A program made the translations under genes and the position numbers. This document shows, piece after piece, positions 1-5,003 of a stretch of 5,090 bases of DNA. Source of the stretch: Methanobacteriota archaeon. GTDB taxonomy: Archaea; Hydrothermarchaeota; Hydrothermarchaeia; Hydrothermarchaeales; SZUA-236. Location of the stretch: positions 1 through 5,090 of the forward strand of contig RFHW01000102.1 in assembly GCA_003695745.1 (NCBI GenBank), in the 5' to 3' direction. The notes beneath the pieces were generated by a model. That model was not told the origin of the DNA. It ran no database searches and was given only the letters and a program-made list of their open reading frames with translations. Within the stretch, counting starts at the first letter, position 1, and every line of letters begins with the position of its first letter.

Positions 1-2
1 CA

Positions 3-416
3 ATACCCCAAGCCATTCTGATACTCATCATAGCAATAGGGTTTTACTCGATGACACTAAATGGCAGCCCTCTTCTCTATACGGTGATACTGATACTTGC
101 ATCCCTAGTGGGTCTTTCATTCGGCCTTCTTTTTTCAATCATCAGCAAAACAAAGGAACAGGCCGTGCAACTGGTCCCGTTTGTCATCCTGATTTTCATA
201 GTCCTTGCAGGCGAGCTAATACTGTTTGAAAACATGTCATCGCCTCTCAGGCAGATCGCTGAAAACCTTCCGCTGAGTCTTGCCAATCAAAGTCTTAAAG
301 CCATCATGCTCCATGGAAAAGGCTTTCAGAGCGTTTTTGGAGATTTAGTCAAGCTAATACTCTGGATAATTTCACTCAATGTTATTGCTTTTATTAGATT
401 TTACACAGAAAAATGA
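3..416 (+). CDS. ABC-2 type transporter permease, C-terminal part (5' truncated by window)
   Basis: The reading frame is open from the left edge, so the gene starts upstream; 137 residues are visible and the Met at position 51 is internal, not the start. The fragment shows about four hydrophobic segments: one at the left edge (PQAILILIIAIGF), one around LLYTVILILASLVGLSFGLL, one around VPFVILIFIVLAGELILF, and a last one near the C-terminus (LVKLILWIISLNVIAFI). The order 'SKTKEQAVQLVPFVIL', then a loop with 'IAENLPLSLANQSLKAIMLHG', then a final membrane helix and a short basic tail is the typical C-terminal half of ABC-2 permeases, which export drugs, lipids or polysaccharides with a separate ATPase. 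The substrate cannot be told. The ATPase gene is presumably upstream and out of view. The codons are more AT-rich than in the pgk operon. The TGA stop is followed by 166 bases without a gene. Confidence 0.8.
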   Translation: MPQAILILIIAIGFYSMTLNGSPLLYTVILILASLVGLSFGLLFSIISKTKEQAVQLVPFVILIFIVLAGELILFENMSSPLRQIAENLPLSLANQSLKAIMLHGKGFQSVFGDLVKLILWIISLNVIAFIRFYTEK

Positions 417-485
417 TTATGGCATCTTCCCAATAAGTAGAGCAATTACTACAACAACCTAAAGGCACCTAGCTTTTCTCATGTC

Positions 486-508
486 TCTATAGTCCTCTCC
501 ATAGTCTT
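486..508. repeat. Short direct repeat ATAGTC upstream of the pgk promoter
   Basis: ATAGTC occurs at 489-494 and again at 501-506, a 12-base period, about 20 bases upstream of the probable pgk TATA box. Paired half-sites at roughly one helical turn can be an operator for a transcription factor, but a 6-base repeat can easily arise by chance. No known operator is recognised. Confidence 0.25.
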
Positions 509-527
509 AGCGTGAGGGTCGATGCAA

Positions 528-540
528 TAAATATAATAAA
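528..540 (+). promoter_or_regulatory. Probable archaeal TATA box of the pgk operon
   Basis: TAAATATAATAAA is the only strongly AT-rich element in this otherwise mixed intergenic stretch and resembles the archaeal TATA consensus (TTTAWATA). Transcription usually starts about 25 bases downstream of the box centre, here near 558-562. That would leave a leader of about 20-25 bases containing the ribosome binding site. Confidence 0.6.
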
Positions 541-568
541 GGGGAAGGCCTAAAAAGATGGCGTGAAA

Positions 569-574
569 AGGAGG
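569..574 (+). promoter_or_regulatory. Ribosome binding site deciding the GTG start of pgk
   Basis: AGGAGG, a perfect Shine-Dalgarno core, ends 8 bases before the GTG at 583. It decides for this GTG start: no ATG, GTG or TTG occurs in the same frame in the leader, and the protein from this codon begins exactly where archaeal phosphoglycerate kinases begin. Confidence 0.8.
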
Positions 575-582
575 CAACACTA

Positions 583-1809
583 GTGGAGCTCCTGACCATC
601 GATGACTTTGACCTGAAGGGCAAGAAGGTCCTGTTGAGGGTTGACATAAACTCCCCCCTTGATCCGAGGAGCGGCGGCATCCTTGACACCACGAGGATAA
701 GGGGCTATGTGCCTGATCTGGAGAGGCTTTCAGGCTCCAAGGTGGTGGTGCTCGCCCATCAGTCAAGGCCCGGGAAGAGCGATTTCACCACCCTTGAGCG
801 GCACGCCCAGGTCCTCGCAGGCATGTTGAAGAGGAAGGTGCGCTATGTGGATGATGTCTTCGGGGGGCTGGCCAAAAGGGCGATCTCAGAGCTGAAAGAC
901 GGCGAGGTGCTGGTGCTGGAAAACGTGCGGTTCTGCTCTGAGGAGGTGTGCAGGGAGATAACGGCAAGACCCCCCATTGAGCAGGCCAAGACCAATCTTG
1001 TGAAGAAGCTCTCAAGCTATGTGGACTTCTATGTGAATGACGCCTTTGCCGTGTCCCACCGCTCACAGCCTTCTATTGTCGCCTTCCCGGCGGTGCTCCC
1101 AAGCTGCATAGGCCCGGCCATGGAGCGGGAGATCAAGACCCTTTCAAAGGTGCTTGAGTCACAGGAGGGGCCGAAGGTCTTTGCTCTGGGAGGGGCGAAG
1201 GCAGATGACTCCTTTTTAATAACCAAGAACGTGCTCACAAAGGGGATCGCGGACAGGGTGCTGCTCTCCGGCGTCATCGGGATAATATTCCTGGCCGCGG
1301 CAGGCGCCGGCATCGGGAAGGCGAACAAAAGGCTCATCCATGATCTTGGATTTGACGAGTATATCTCGCAGGCAAAGGAGCTGCTGACGCGCTTTAAGGA
1401 CAAGATTGCGCTGCCTGTGGATATGGCCTATGAGAAGGGCGGCAGGAGGGCAGAGGCGCCTTCAGAGCGGTTCCCGGATAAACAGGCCCTTGACATCGGC
1501 TCTAAGACGATAAAGGCCTTTTCAGAGGAGGCCAGAAAGGCAAAGATCATCGTTGCCAATGGCCCGGCAGGCGTCTTTGAGATGAACGGCTTTGGACTGG
1601 GGACAGAGAGGCTTCTTGACTCCATATCCAGGTCGAAGGCCCTCTCAGTGATCGGAGGAGGGCATCTCACAACCGTTGCCGACGCAGGAGGATTCAGAGA
1701 CAGCATAACCCATATAAGCTCTGGCGGCGGGGCCTGTGTGTCATTCCTCTCAGGTCAGCCGCTCCCAGGGCTTGAGGCGCTGAAAAAGCCAGTGAAGGAG
1801 GGGGCATGA
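583..1809 (+). CDS. pgk: Phosphoglycerate kinase (archaeal type)
   Basis: Cytosolic enzyme that interconverts 1,3-bisphosphoglycerate + ADP and 3-phosphoglycerate + ATP; in an autotrophic archaeon it would mainly run toward gluconeogenesis. The 408 residues match the family's usual length (about 400). N-terminal phosphoglycerate-binding domain: RVDINSPLD (19-27), TTRIRG (36-41), HQSRPG (59-64, archaeal counterpart of HLGRP), LENVRF (112-117) and NDAFAVSHR (152-160). C-terminal nucleotide domain: GGAKADDS (203-210, with the phosphate-contacting Lys206), NGPAGVFE (326-333), GGGH (358-361, where bacterial enzymes have an acidic residue after the glycines) and SSGGGA (379-384, the glycine loop at the helix N-terminus). 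All catalytic motifs are intact. GTG start with a perfect ribosome binding site. First gene of an operon: its TGA stop overlaps the ATG of the minD-like gene. Confidence 0.97.
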   Translation: MELLTIDDFDLKGKKVLLRVDINSPLDPRSGGILDTTRIRGYVPDLERLSGSKVVVLAHQSRPGKSDFTTLERHAQVLAGMLKRKVRYVDDVFGGLAKRAISELKDGEVLVLENVRFCSEEVCREITARPPIEQAKTNLVKKLSSYVDFYVNDAFAVSHRSQPSIVAFPAVLPSCIGPAMEREIKTLSKVLESQEGPKVFALGGAKADDSFLITKNVLTKGIADRVLLSGVIGIIFLAAAGAGIGKANKRLIHDLGFDEYISQAKELLTRFKDKIALPVDMAYEKGGRRAEAPSERFPDKQALDIGSKTIKAFSEEARKAKIIVANGPAGVFEMNGFGLGTERLLDSISRSKALSVIGGGHLTTVADAGGFRDSITHISSGGGACVSFLSGQPLPGLEALKKPVKEGA

Positions 1810-2576
1810 CCAGATACATCGTTGTGGCATCAGGGAAAGGCGGGGTTGGAAAGACAACCCTTGCAGCCAACATAGCCGTAGCCCTTGCCAAGCTGGGGAA
1901 GAACGTGGCCGTTCTCGATGCCGATGTGGTGATGGCGAACCTTGAGATCATAATGGGCATCCGCAACCCGCCTGTGGCCCTTATTGACACACTCAGCGGC
2001 AGGCTGAGCATTGAGGACGTGCTCTATGAGGGTCCGGAGGGCGTGAAAGTGATCCCTGCAGGGATTACCCTGGACGGCTTCAACGAGAGGAACATGGATA
2101 TGCTCAAATCCGCTCTCAGGGAGATTCCCCGTGACATCGACATCCTTGTCATTGATGCGCCGGCAGGGAGAGACGCTGCGATGGTGATGGATGAGGGCCA
2201 GGAGGTCCTGATAGTAACGCTGCCAACGGTGTCCTCTGTCTCAGACGCCCTGAAGATGAAGATCCTTGGCGAGAGGATGGGGGCAAAGATCATCGGTGTC
2301 ATTGTGAACCGCGTTGAGGGCAAGCCCCGCGAGCTCTCCCTTGAGGACATTGAGAACGCCATTGAGGCAGGTGTCATATCGATTGTTGAGGAGTCTGAGG
2401 TGGTGAAGGAGGCCCTCGCCTATGAAACGCCCTTTGTGACGCGCTTCCCGAAGGCAAAGGTCTCTGTGGAGGTCTTCAGGCTTGCGGCCTCGCTCATCGG
2501 CAGGCAGATATATGTTGAAGAGGAGGGGGTTCTCGACAGGATAAAGGCCTGGCTGACCGGGCTGATGAGACGGTAA
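1806..2576 (+). CDS. minD: MinD/ParA-family ATPase (archaeal MinD type)
   Basis: A P-loop ATPase of the SIMIBI class. Such proteins dimerise with ATP, bind membrane or DNA surfaces, and position division, motility or other polar structures. Of its 256 residues, 10-18 form the deviant Walker A motif GKGGVGKTT with the signature Lys11. DADVVMANLE (38-47) is the switch I region, DILVIDAPAG (112-121) is Walker B/switch II, and NRV (168-170) lies at the nucleotide-base site. The last 14 residues, LDRIKAWLTGLMRR (243-256), form an amphipathic basic helix like the MinD membrane-targeting sequence. This favours MinD over a soluble ParA or a NifH/Mrp-type carrier, and no Mrp-type cysteines are seen. 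The start overlaps the pgk stop (ATGA); GGAGG at 1797-1801 serves as ribosome binding site. Archaea often carry several MinD paralogues, many not tied to division, so the exact role is unknown. No MinE or MinC gene is adjacent. Confidence 0.93.
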   Translation: MTRYIVVASGKGGVGKTTLAANIAVALAKLGKNVAVLDADVVMANLEIIMGIRNPPVALIDTLSGRLSIEDVLYEGPEGVKVIPAGITLDGFNERNMDMLKSALREIPRDIDILVIDAPAGRDAAMVMDEGQEVLIVTLPTVSSVSDALKMKILGERMGAKIIGVIVNRVEGKPRELSLEDIENAIEAGVISIVEESEVVKEALAYETPFVTRFPKAKVSVEVFRLAASLIGRQIYVEEEGVLDRIKAWLTGLMRR

Positions 2577-2578
2577 AA

Positions 2579-2779
2579 ATGGGGTTCTTTGAATGGATCG
2601 GCCAGAATAAGGCGTCTCTTTTTGCATATCTTTCGGTGGGGCTGGTGGCCCTTTTCATCGGCCGGACGATCGTCTACGGACCTGCCCTTCTCCTCAGGAT
2701 ATTCCTGATCCTCACCATACTTGTCTTTGCAGCCCTCATCATAATGCAGATACGGGGCATCCTCAGGGAGGGATCATGA
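2579..2779 (+). CDS. Small two-helix membrane protein, unknown function, coupled to minD
   Basis: I do not recognise this 66-residue protein. It shows two hydrophobic segments, about residues 13-33 (LFAYLSVGLVALFIG) and 35-58 (ALLLRIFLILTILVFAALII), a short amphipathic N-terminus (MGFFEWIGQNK), and a charged tail (RGILREGS). A likely topology is a hairpin with both ends on the same side. Its ATG lies 2 bases after the minD stop with no clear Shine-Dalgarno sequence, so translation is probably coupled to minD. The co-transcription suggests, as inference only, that it acts at the membrane with the MinD-like ATPase. The overlapping minus-strand frame in the first 50 bases is a shadow of this gene and minD. 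The gene's TGA stop shares a palindrome with the stop of the converging transporter gene. Confidence 0.72.
   Translation: MGFFEWIGQNKASLFAYLSVGLVALFIGRTIVYGPALLLRIFLILTILVFAALIIMQIRGILREGS
2774..2779. other. Shared stop-codon palindrome of two convergent genes
   Basis: The six bases TCATGA contain TGA on both strands: on the plus strand they end the 66-residue membrane protein (2777-2779) and on the minus strand they end the MFS gene (2774-2776). There is no intergenic space and no obvious T-tract terminator in either direction, so each transcript must run into the other gene. Confidence 0.9.
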
Positions 2780-3871
2780 CCCTCTGGCAGCGATGAAGAA
2801 TCCAAGGAGGGCGAGGAGCGAGGCCGAGTACATGACGCTGTGGAAGCCGTATCTCTGTGACAGGGCCCCGCCGAGCACAGGTCCGAGGCCTATGCATATG
2901 CCCAGAATAGAGTTGAGTATGCCCACTGACGTTGCCTTTTCAGGGTTTCTGCCTGTGAGATAGACGAGGTCGCCCACATATAGGAATGAGTAGGAGACTG
3001 CGAGGAGGGCCTGCAGCGGTATGACCCACCGGAAATCAGGGGCCAGCGTGTATGCGAAGAAGACTGCGGCTGATAGGAGAAGCCCCGTCTTTATGAGCTT
3101 CATGTCATCGGCGAAGTCCAGCCTTCGCATGACCACGGCCTGGCCGCCCATGTTGATGAAGTAGAGGATGCCGATCCAGAGTTTGCTTGCTCCGATGTGT
3201 GCGAGGAAGAGCGGGAAGATCGCCCAGATCGAATAGGCGCCAAAGTGGCGCAGGAAGGCGGAGACATAGATGCGGATGTTCCGTCTGAATGTCTCTATGG
3301 GGAAGAGTGGTGTGTGGCGGGGTCTGAAATTTATTTCAGGCAGCTGGAGGACCGTGAAAAGGGAGATTACGAATAGAAGGGAGCTTATGAGGAACACGCT
3401 CCAGAATGAGGCAAGAGGGCTGATCCGTTCAAGGGCCTCTCCCTCTTGGGCTATGATGCCTGCAAGGAGGCCGCCTGCTGCCCATCCCATGGAGCCGTAG
3501 GAGCTGAAGGTCCCCATCCCTCCGCCTGTGTCAGACACATAGGCTATCAGGGGGGCGGTGAAGATGCCCAGTGAAAACCCGGACAGGCCTCTGATTATCA
3601 TGAGGGAGTGGGGCGACCATGCAACGGCCTGCAGCAGGAAGGTTATTGCCGAGAGGAATACGCCAAGGACGATGAACCTCTTCCGTCCTTTTATGTCTGA
3701 GGCCCTGCTGAAGATGTATGAGGAGATGAAGAGGGAGAGGCCGTACACGGCCCCTACAAGGCCGACCTCCATCATGGAGGCTCCAAGGGCGGCGGCGTAG
3801 TTGGGGATGAATATGGACGACATCATTATGGAGGCGTATGAGAGGAAGAGCAGCTGTTTGGGTCGATCCAT
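2774..3871 (-). CDS. Major facilitator superfamily (MFS) transporter
   Basis: A 365-residue integral membrane protein with about 12 predicted helices: roughly 8-28, 34-57, 65-84, 88-113, 122-142, 153-177, 200-226, 232-248, 258-278, 283-305, 316-338 and 345-363. The loop between helices 2 and 3 carries the MFS motif A in the form SRASDIKGRKRFIVLG (55-70), and a longer cytoplasmic loop (178-199) separates the two six-helix halves. Such carriers move small solutes by symport, antiport or uniport. The drug-efflux-like glycine-rich helices 5 and 11 (GLGPVLGGAL) suggest an exporter, but the substrate cannot be assigned. The start is the ATG at 3869-3871: the in-frame TAA just upstream excludes an earlier start, and AGGA lies 9 bases before it. 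It is transcribed alone and converges on the pgk operon with a 6-base overlap. Confidence 0.9.
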   Translation of the reverse strand: MDRPKQLLFLSYASIMMSSIFIPNYAAALGASMMEVGLVGAVYGLSLFISSYIFSRASDIKGRKRFIVLGVFLSAITFLLQAVAWSPHSLMIIRGLSGFSLGIFTAPLIAYVSDTGGGMGTFSSYGSMGWAAGGLLAGIIAQEGEALERISPLASFWSVFLISSLLFVISLFTVLQLPEINFRPRHTPLFPIETFRRNIRIYVSAFLRHFGAYSIWAIFPLFLAHIGASKLWIGILYFINMGGQAVVMRRLDFADDMKLIKTGLLLSAAVFFAYTLAPDFRWVIPLQALLAVSYSFLYVGDLVYLTGRNPEKATSVGILNSILGICIGLGPVLGGALSQRYGFHSVMYSASLLALLGFFIAARGS

Positions 3872-3892
3872 GGCCGCATTCCTGCGCCATGA

Positions 3893-3901
3893 TTAATATT
3901 T
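3893..3901 (-). promoter_or_regulatory. Possible TATA-like element of the MFS gene
   Basis: Read on the minus strand this is AAATATTAA, centred about 26 bases upstream of the MFS start codon, the spacing expected for a leaderless or very short-leader archaeal transcript. Competing AT-rich candidates lie at about 3943-3962 (minus strand TATATTAATTAATT) and 3997-4004 (TATATAAA). The true promoter cannot be chosen from sequence alone. Confidence 0.3.
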
Positions 3902-3966
3902 CTAATGGCCTTTCACCGATTTTTGGCAGTGGACAAGATTACATTAAATTAATTAATATAGCTTTT

Positions 3967-3973
3967 AAAAAAA
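3967..3973 (-). terminator. T7 tract, candidate terminator for fdhD-direction transcripts
   Basis: Seven consecutive T residues on the minus strand (A on the plus strand), followed by more A/T, in the gene-free stretch downstream of fdhD. Archaeal RNA polymerase stops at T-rich tracts without needing a hairpin. The tract lies about 160 bases past the fdhD stop, which would give a long 3' leader-out region carrying the inverted repeat at 4033-4076. Confidence 0.4.
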
Positions 3974-3996
3974 GTTAATATAATCATTTCACAAGC

Positions 3997-4004
3997 TTTA
4001 TATA
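3997..4004 (+). promoter_or_regulatory. TATA-box-like element in the MFS/fdhD intergenic region
   Basis: TTTATATA matches the archaeal TATA consensus closely. Read on the plus strand it would place a transcription start near 4025-4028, just before the inverted repeat that begins at 4033; no protein gene follows on that strand, so this would be a promoter for a small RNA. Read on the minus strand (TATATAAA) it could serve the MFS gene with a leader of about 100 bases. The direction is not decided. Confidence 0.4.
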
Positions 4005-4032
4005 GCAAAGATATTCTTAACAAAATACAACC

Positions 4033-4106
4033 GACGGGGCAAAATATAGGCTGTTTCTTAACCCAAAGCCCCCGTCTTTACCCCCTATATATGAACAGCA
4101 AACAGC
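4033..4106. other. Inverted repeat with pseudoknot potential; possible structured RNA
   Basis: GACGGGG (4033-4039) pairs perfectly with CCCCGTC (4070-4076), seven base pairs and one more after a bulge, enclosing a 27-base loop. Within the loop, GCTGTTT (4050-4056) is perfectly complementary to AAACAGC (4100-4106) further on, and six of those bases also match AACAGC at 4094-4099, part of a tandem AACAGCA duplication (4094-4107). The two pairings together are compatible with an H-type pseudoknot. The element lies in gene-free DNA, 30 bases downstream of a plus-strand TATA-like box, or alternatively in the 3' untranslated region of fdhD on the other strand. I recognise no known RNA family. Confidence 0.35.
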
Positions 4107-4135
4107 AATGGAGGCACACCAGCCCCCCGGGCCCA

Positions 4136-4831
4136 CTACAGGACCCGATGCTCACAGGTGTAAACGTTCATCCGCCGCCCCTTAGCAAAGCACACAAGGG
4201 TCACGCCATACCTGTCAGCCACATCAATGCTTGAGGCGAGAGGAGCGCCCCTCGAGACCACAATCGGGATCCCGGCCCGCACCGCCTTCTCAACCATGAA
4301 ACCGATCTGCCGCCCAGTGCTGGCAAGGATGGTGCCAGAGAAATCGACCTTCTCCCGCAAACCCCAGCCCACCACCTTGTCAATGGCATTGCCCTTCCCA
4401 ATATCATCAGCAGCACGTATAAGTCGACCCTCCTTATCAAAGAGACCGGCCGAATGGACACCGCCCGTAAGCTCCCACACCTCAGTACTGGCAAAAAGTC
4501 TTTTCATGCAAAGGGCGAGCACACCAGCCTCCACCCTGAGATCGGAGCCTATCTTTGACAGCTTCATCTCCCTCTCCTTTATCCTGAGCTCAACACTTGA
4601 ACCTCTCCTCTTGATGTCAATCACATCGTCAACGGAGCCGATCAGACCCATGAAAAAAAGCCTGCCAATGGCAGCATCCTCCATGTCCTGCGGCAAAACG
4701 GTCATCTTGAAAGGAGGTCTATCATTCACCTTCACCGTAACCACCCCGTCAACCACCACCTTCCCACGCCGCCTTTCACGCCCCTTATCAAGGTCGATCC
4801 TCGTGTACTCAACGTCTCTCATAAAATCCAT
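4136..4831 (-). CDS. fdhD: FdhD-family molybdenum/tungsten enzyme maturation protein lacking the CxxC motif
   Basis: FdhD proteins bind bis-MGD cofactor and pass sulfur from a cysteine desulfurase to it, activating formate dehydrogenases; in methanogens, formylmethanofuran dehydrogenase is a related possible client. In this 231-residue protein the family pattern is clear: VDGVVTVKVNDRPP (27-40), the LPQDMEDAAIGRLFFMGLI block (46-64), LTGGVHSAGLFD (121-132), DDIGKGNAIDKVVGW (142-156), STGRQIGFMVEKAVRAGIPI (171-190) and the terminal MNVYT (221-225). However, the CGxCG segment normally found 45-50 residues before TGG-H is absent: residues 84-99 run directly into the following helix, so about 20 residues seem deleted. 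The usual GRHN is GKGN (145-148). Cysteines remain only at 108, 214 and 226. Length is short for the family (usually about 250-280). It may be a divergent paralogue. Start: ATG 4829-4831, with a second Met at 4820-4822. Confidence 0.9.
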   Translation of the reverse strand: MDFMRDVEYTRIDLDKGRERRRGKVVVDGVVTVKVNDRPPFKMTVLPQDMEDAAIGRLFFMGLIGSVDDVIDIKRRGSSVELRIKEREMKLSKIGSDLRVEAGVLALCMKRLFASTEVWELTGGVHSAGLFDKEGRLIRAADDIGKGNAIDKVVGWGLREKVDFSGTILASTGRQIGFMVEKAVRAGIPIVVSRGAPLASSIDVADRYGVTLVCFAKGRRMNVYTCEHRVL

Positions 4832-4847
4832 CTAAGCCCGCTCAAGC

Positions 4848-4860
4848 TTTTTAAATATAT
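4848..4860 (-). promoter_or_regulatory. TATA box of fdhD, implying a leaderless transcript
   Basis: On the minus strand this reads ATATATTTAAAAA, a strong archaeal TATA element, centred 23 bases before the fdhD ATG. Archaeal transcription starts about 22-27 bases past the box centre, so the mRNA should begin at or within a few bases of the ATG. No Shine-Dalgarno sequence is seen, in agreement with a leaderless message. If the second Met (4822) is used, the leader would be about 9 bases. Confidence 0.6.
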
Positions 4861-4922
4861 TCACCCGCCCTTTTGTCTCGCTGTGCGCTTATTCGCTGCA
4901 GCTTCGGCAAAAGCGCGGCCGG

Positions 4923-4927
4923 AAAAA
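4923..4927 (-). terminator. T5 tract downstream of the tRNA, possible terminator
   Basis: Five T residues on the minus strand, about 77 bases past the mature 3' end of the tRNA and before the fdhD promoter. It is the first T run after the tRNA in the direction of transcription. Archaeal stable-RNA genes usually end at such tracts, but five T's are a weak signal. Confidence 0.3.
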
Positions 4928-4977
4928 GTATGGAGATTCGACTGATAGGGAGAATCGGGTTTGGTGGGTGAGCAAGA

Positions 4978-4995
4978 CACCTTTACACAAAGGTG
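4978..4995. repeat. Perfect 7-bp inverted repeat just past the tRNA 3' end
   Basis: CACCTTT and AAAGGTG flank a 4-base loop with no mismatch. The hairpin begins 9 bases past the discriminator base of the tRNA on the minus strand, so in the precursor it would form a 3'-trailer stem-loop. It may help 3' processing or pausing of transcription; it is not followed directly by a T tract. Confidence 0.45.
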
Positions 4996-5003
4996 GATTG
5001 CAG

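Noticed and set aside
471..480. CTTTTCT as terminator of the ABC permease gene
   Set aside because: Only four T's in a row, no hairpin; too weak to list as a feature.
2241..2627. Minus-strand open frame opposite the end of minD and the start of the small membrane gene
   Set aside because: No recognisable domain, no start signal, and it lies opposite confidently identified coding sequence.
3531..3890. Alternative minus-strand start ATG at 3890 in another frame over the MFS N-terminus
   Set aside because: The product is His/Arg/Pro-rich without domain features, whereas the frame starting at 3871 gives a clean 12-helix MFS protein.
4094..4107. Tandem AACAGCA duplication as a CRISPR or larger repeat array
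   Set aside because: Only two 7-base copies with no spacers; kept only as part of the possible RNA structure.
4091..4234. Plus-strand 47-residue open frame starting at an ATG after the TATATATG stretch
   Set aside because: Most of it lies antisense to the C-terminal coding part of fdhD, it has no ribosome binding site, and its Pro/His/Ser-rich composition looks like reverse-strand translation.
4227..4835. Long plus-strand open frame opposite fdhD
   Set aside because: Ser/Pro/Thr-rich shadow of fdhD with no family resemblance; fdhD on the other strand has clear conserved blocks and its own promoter.
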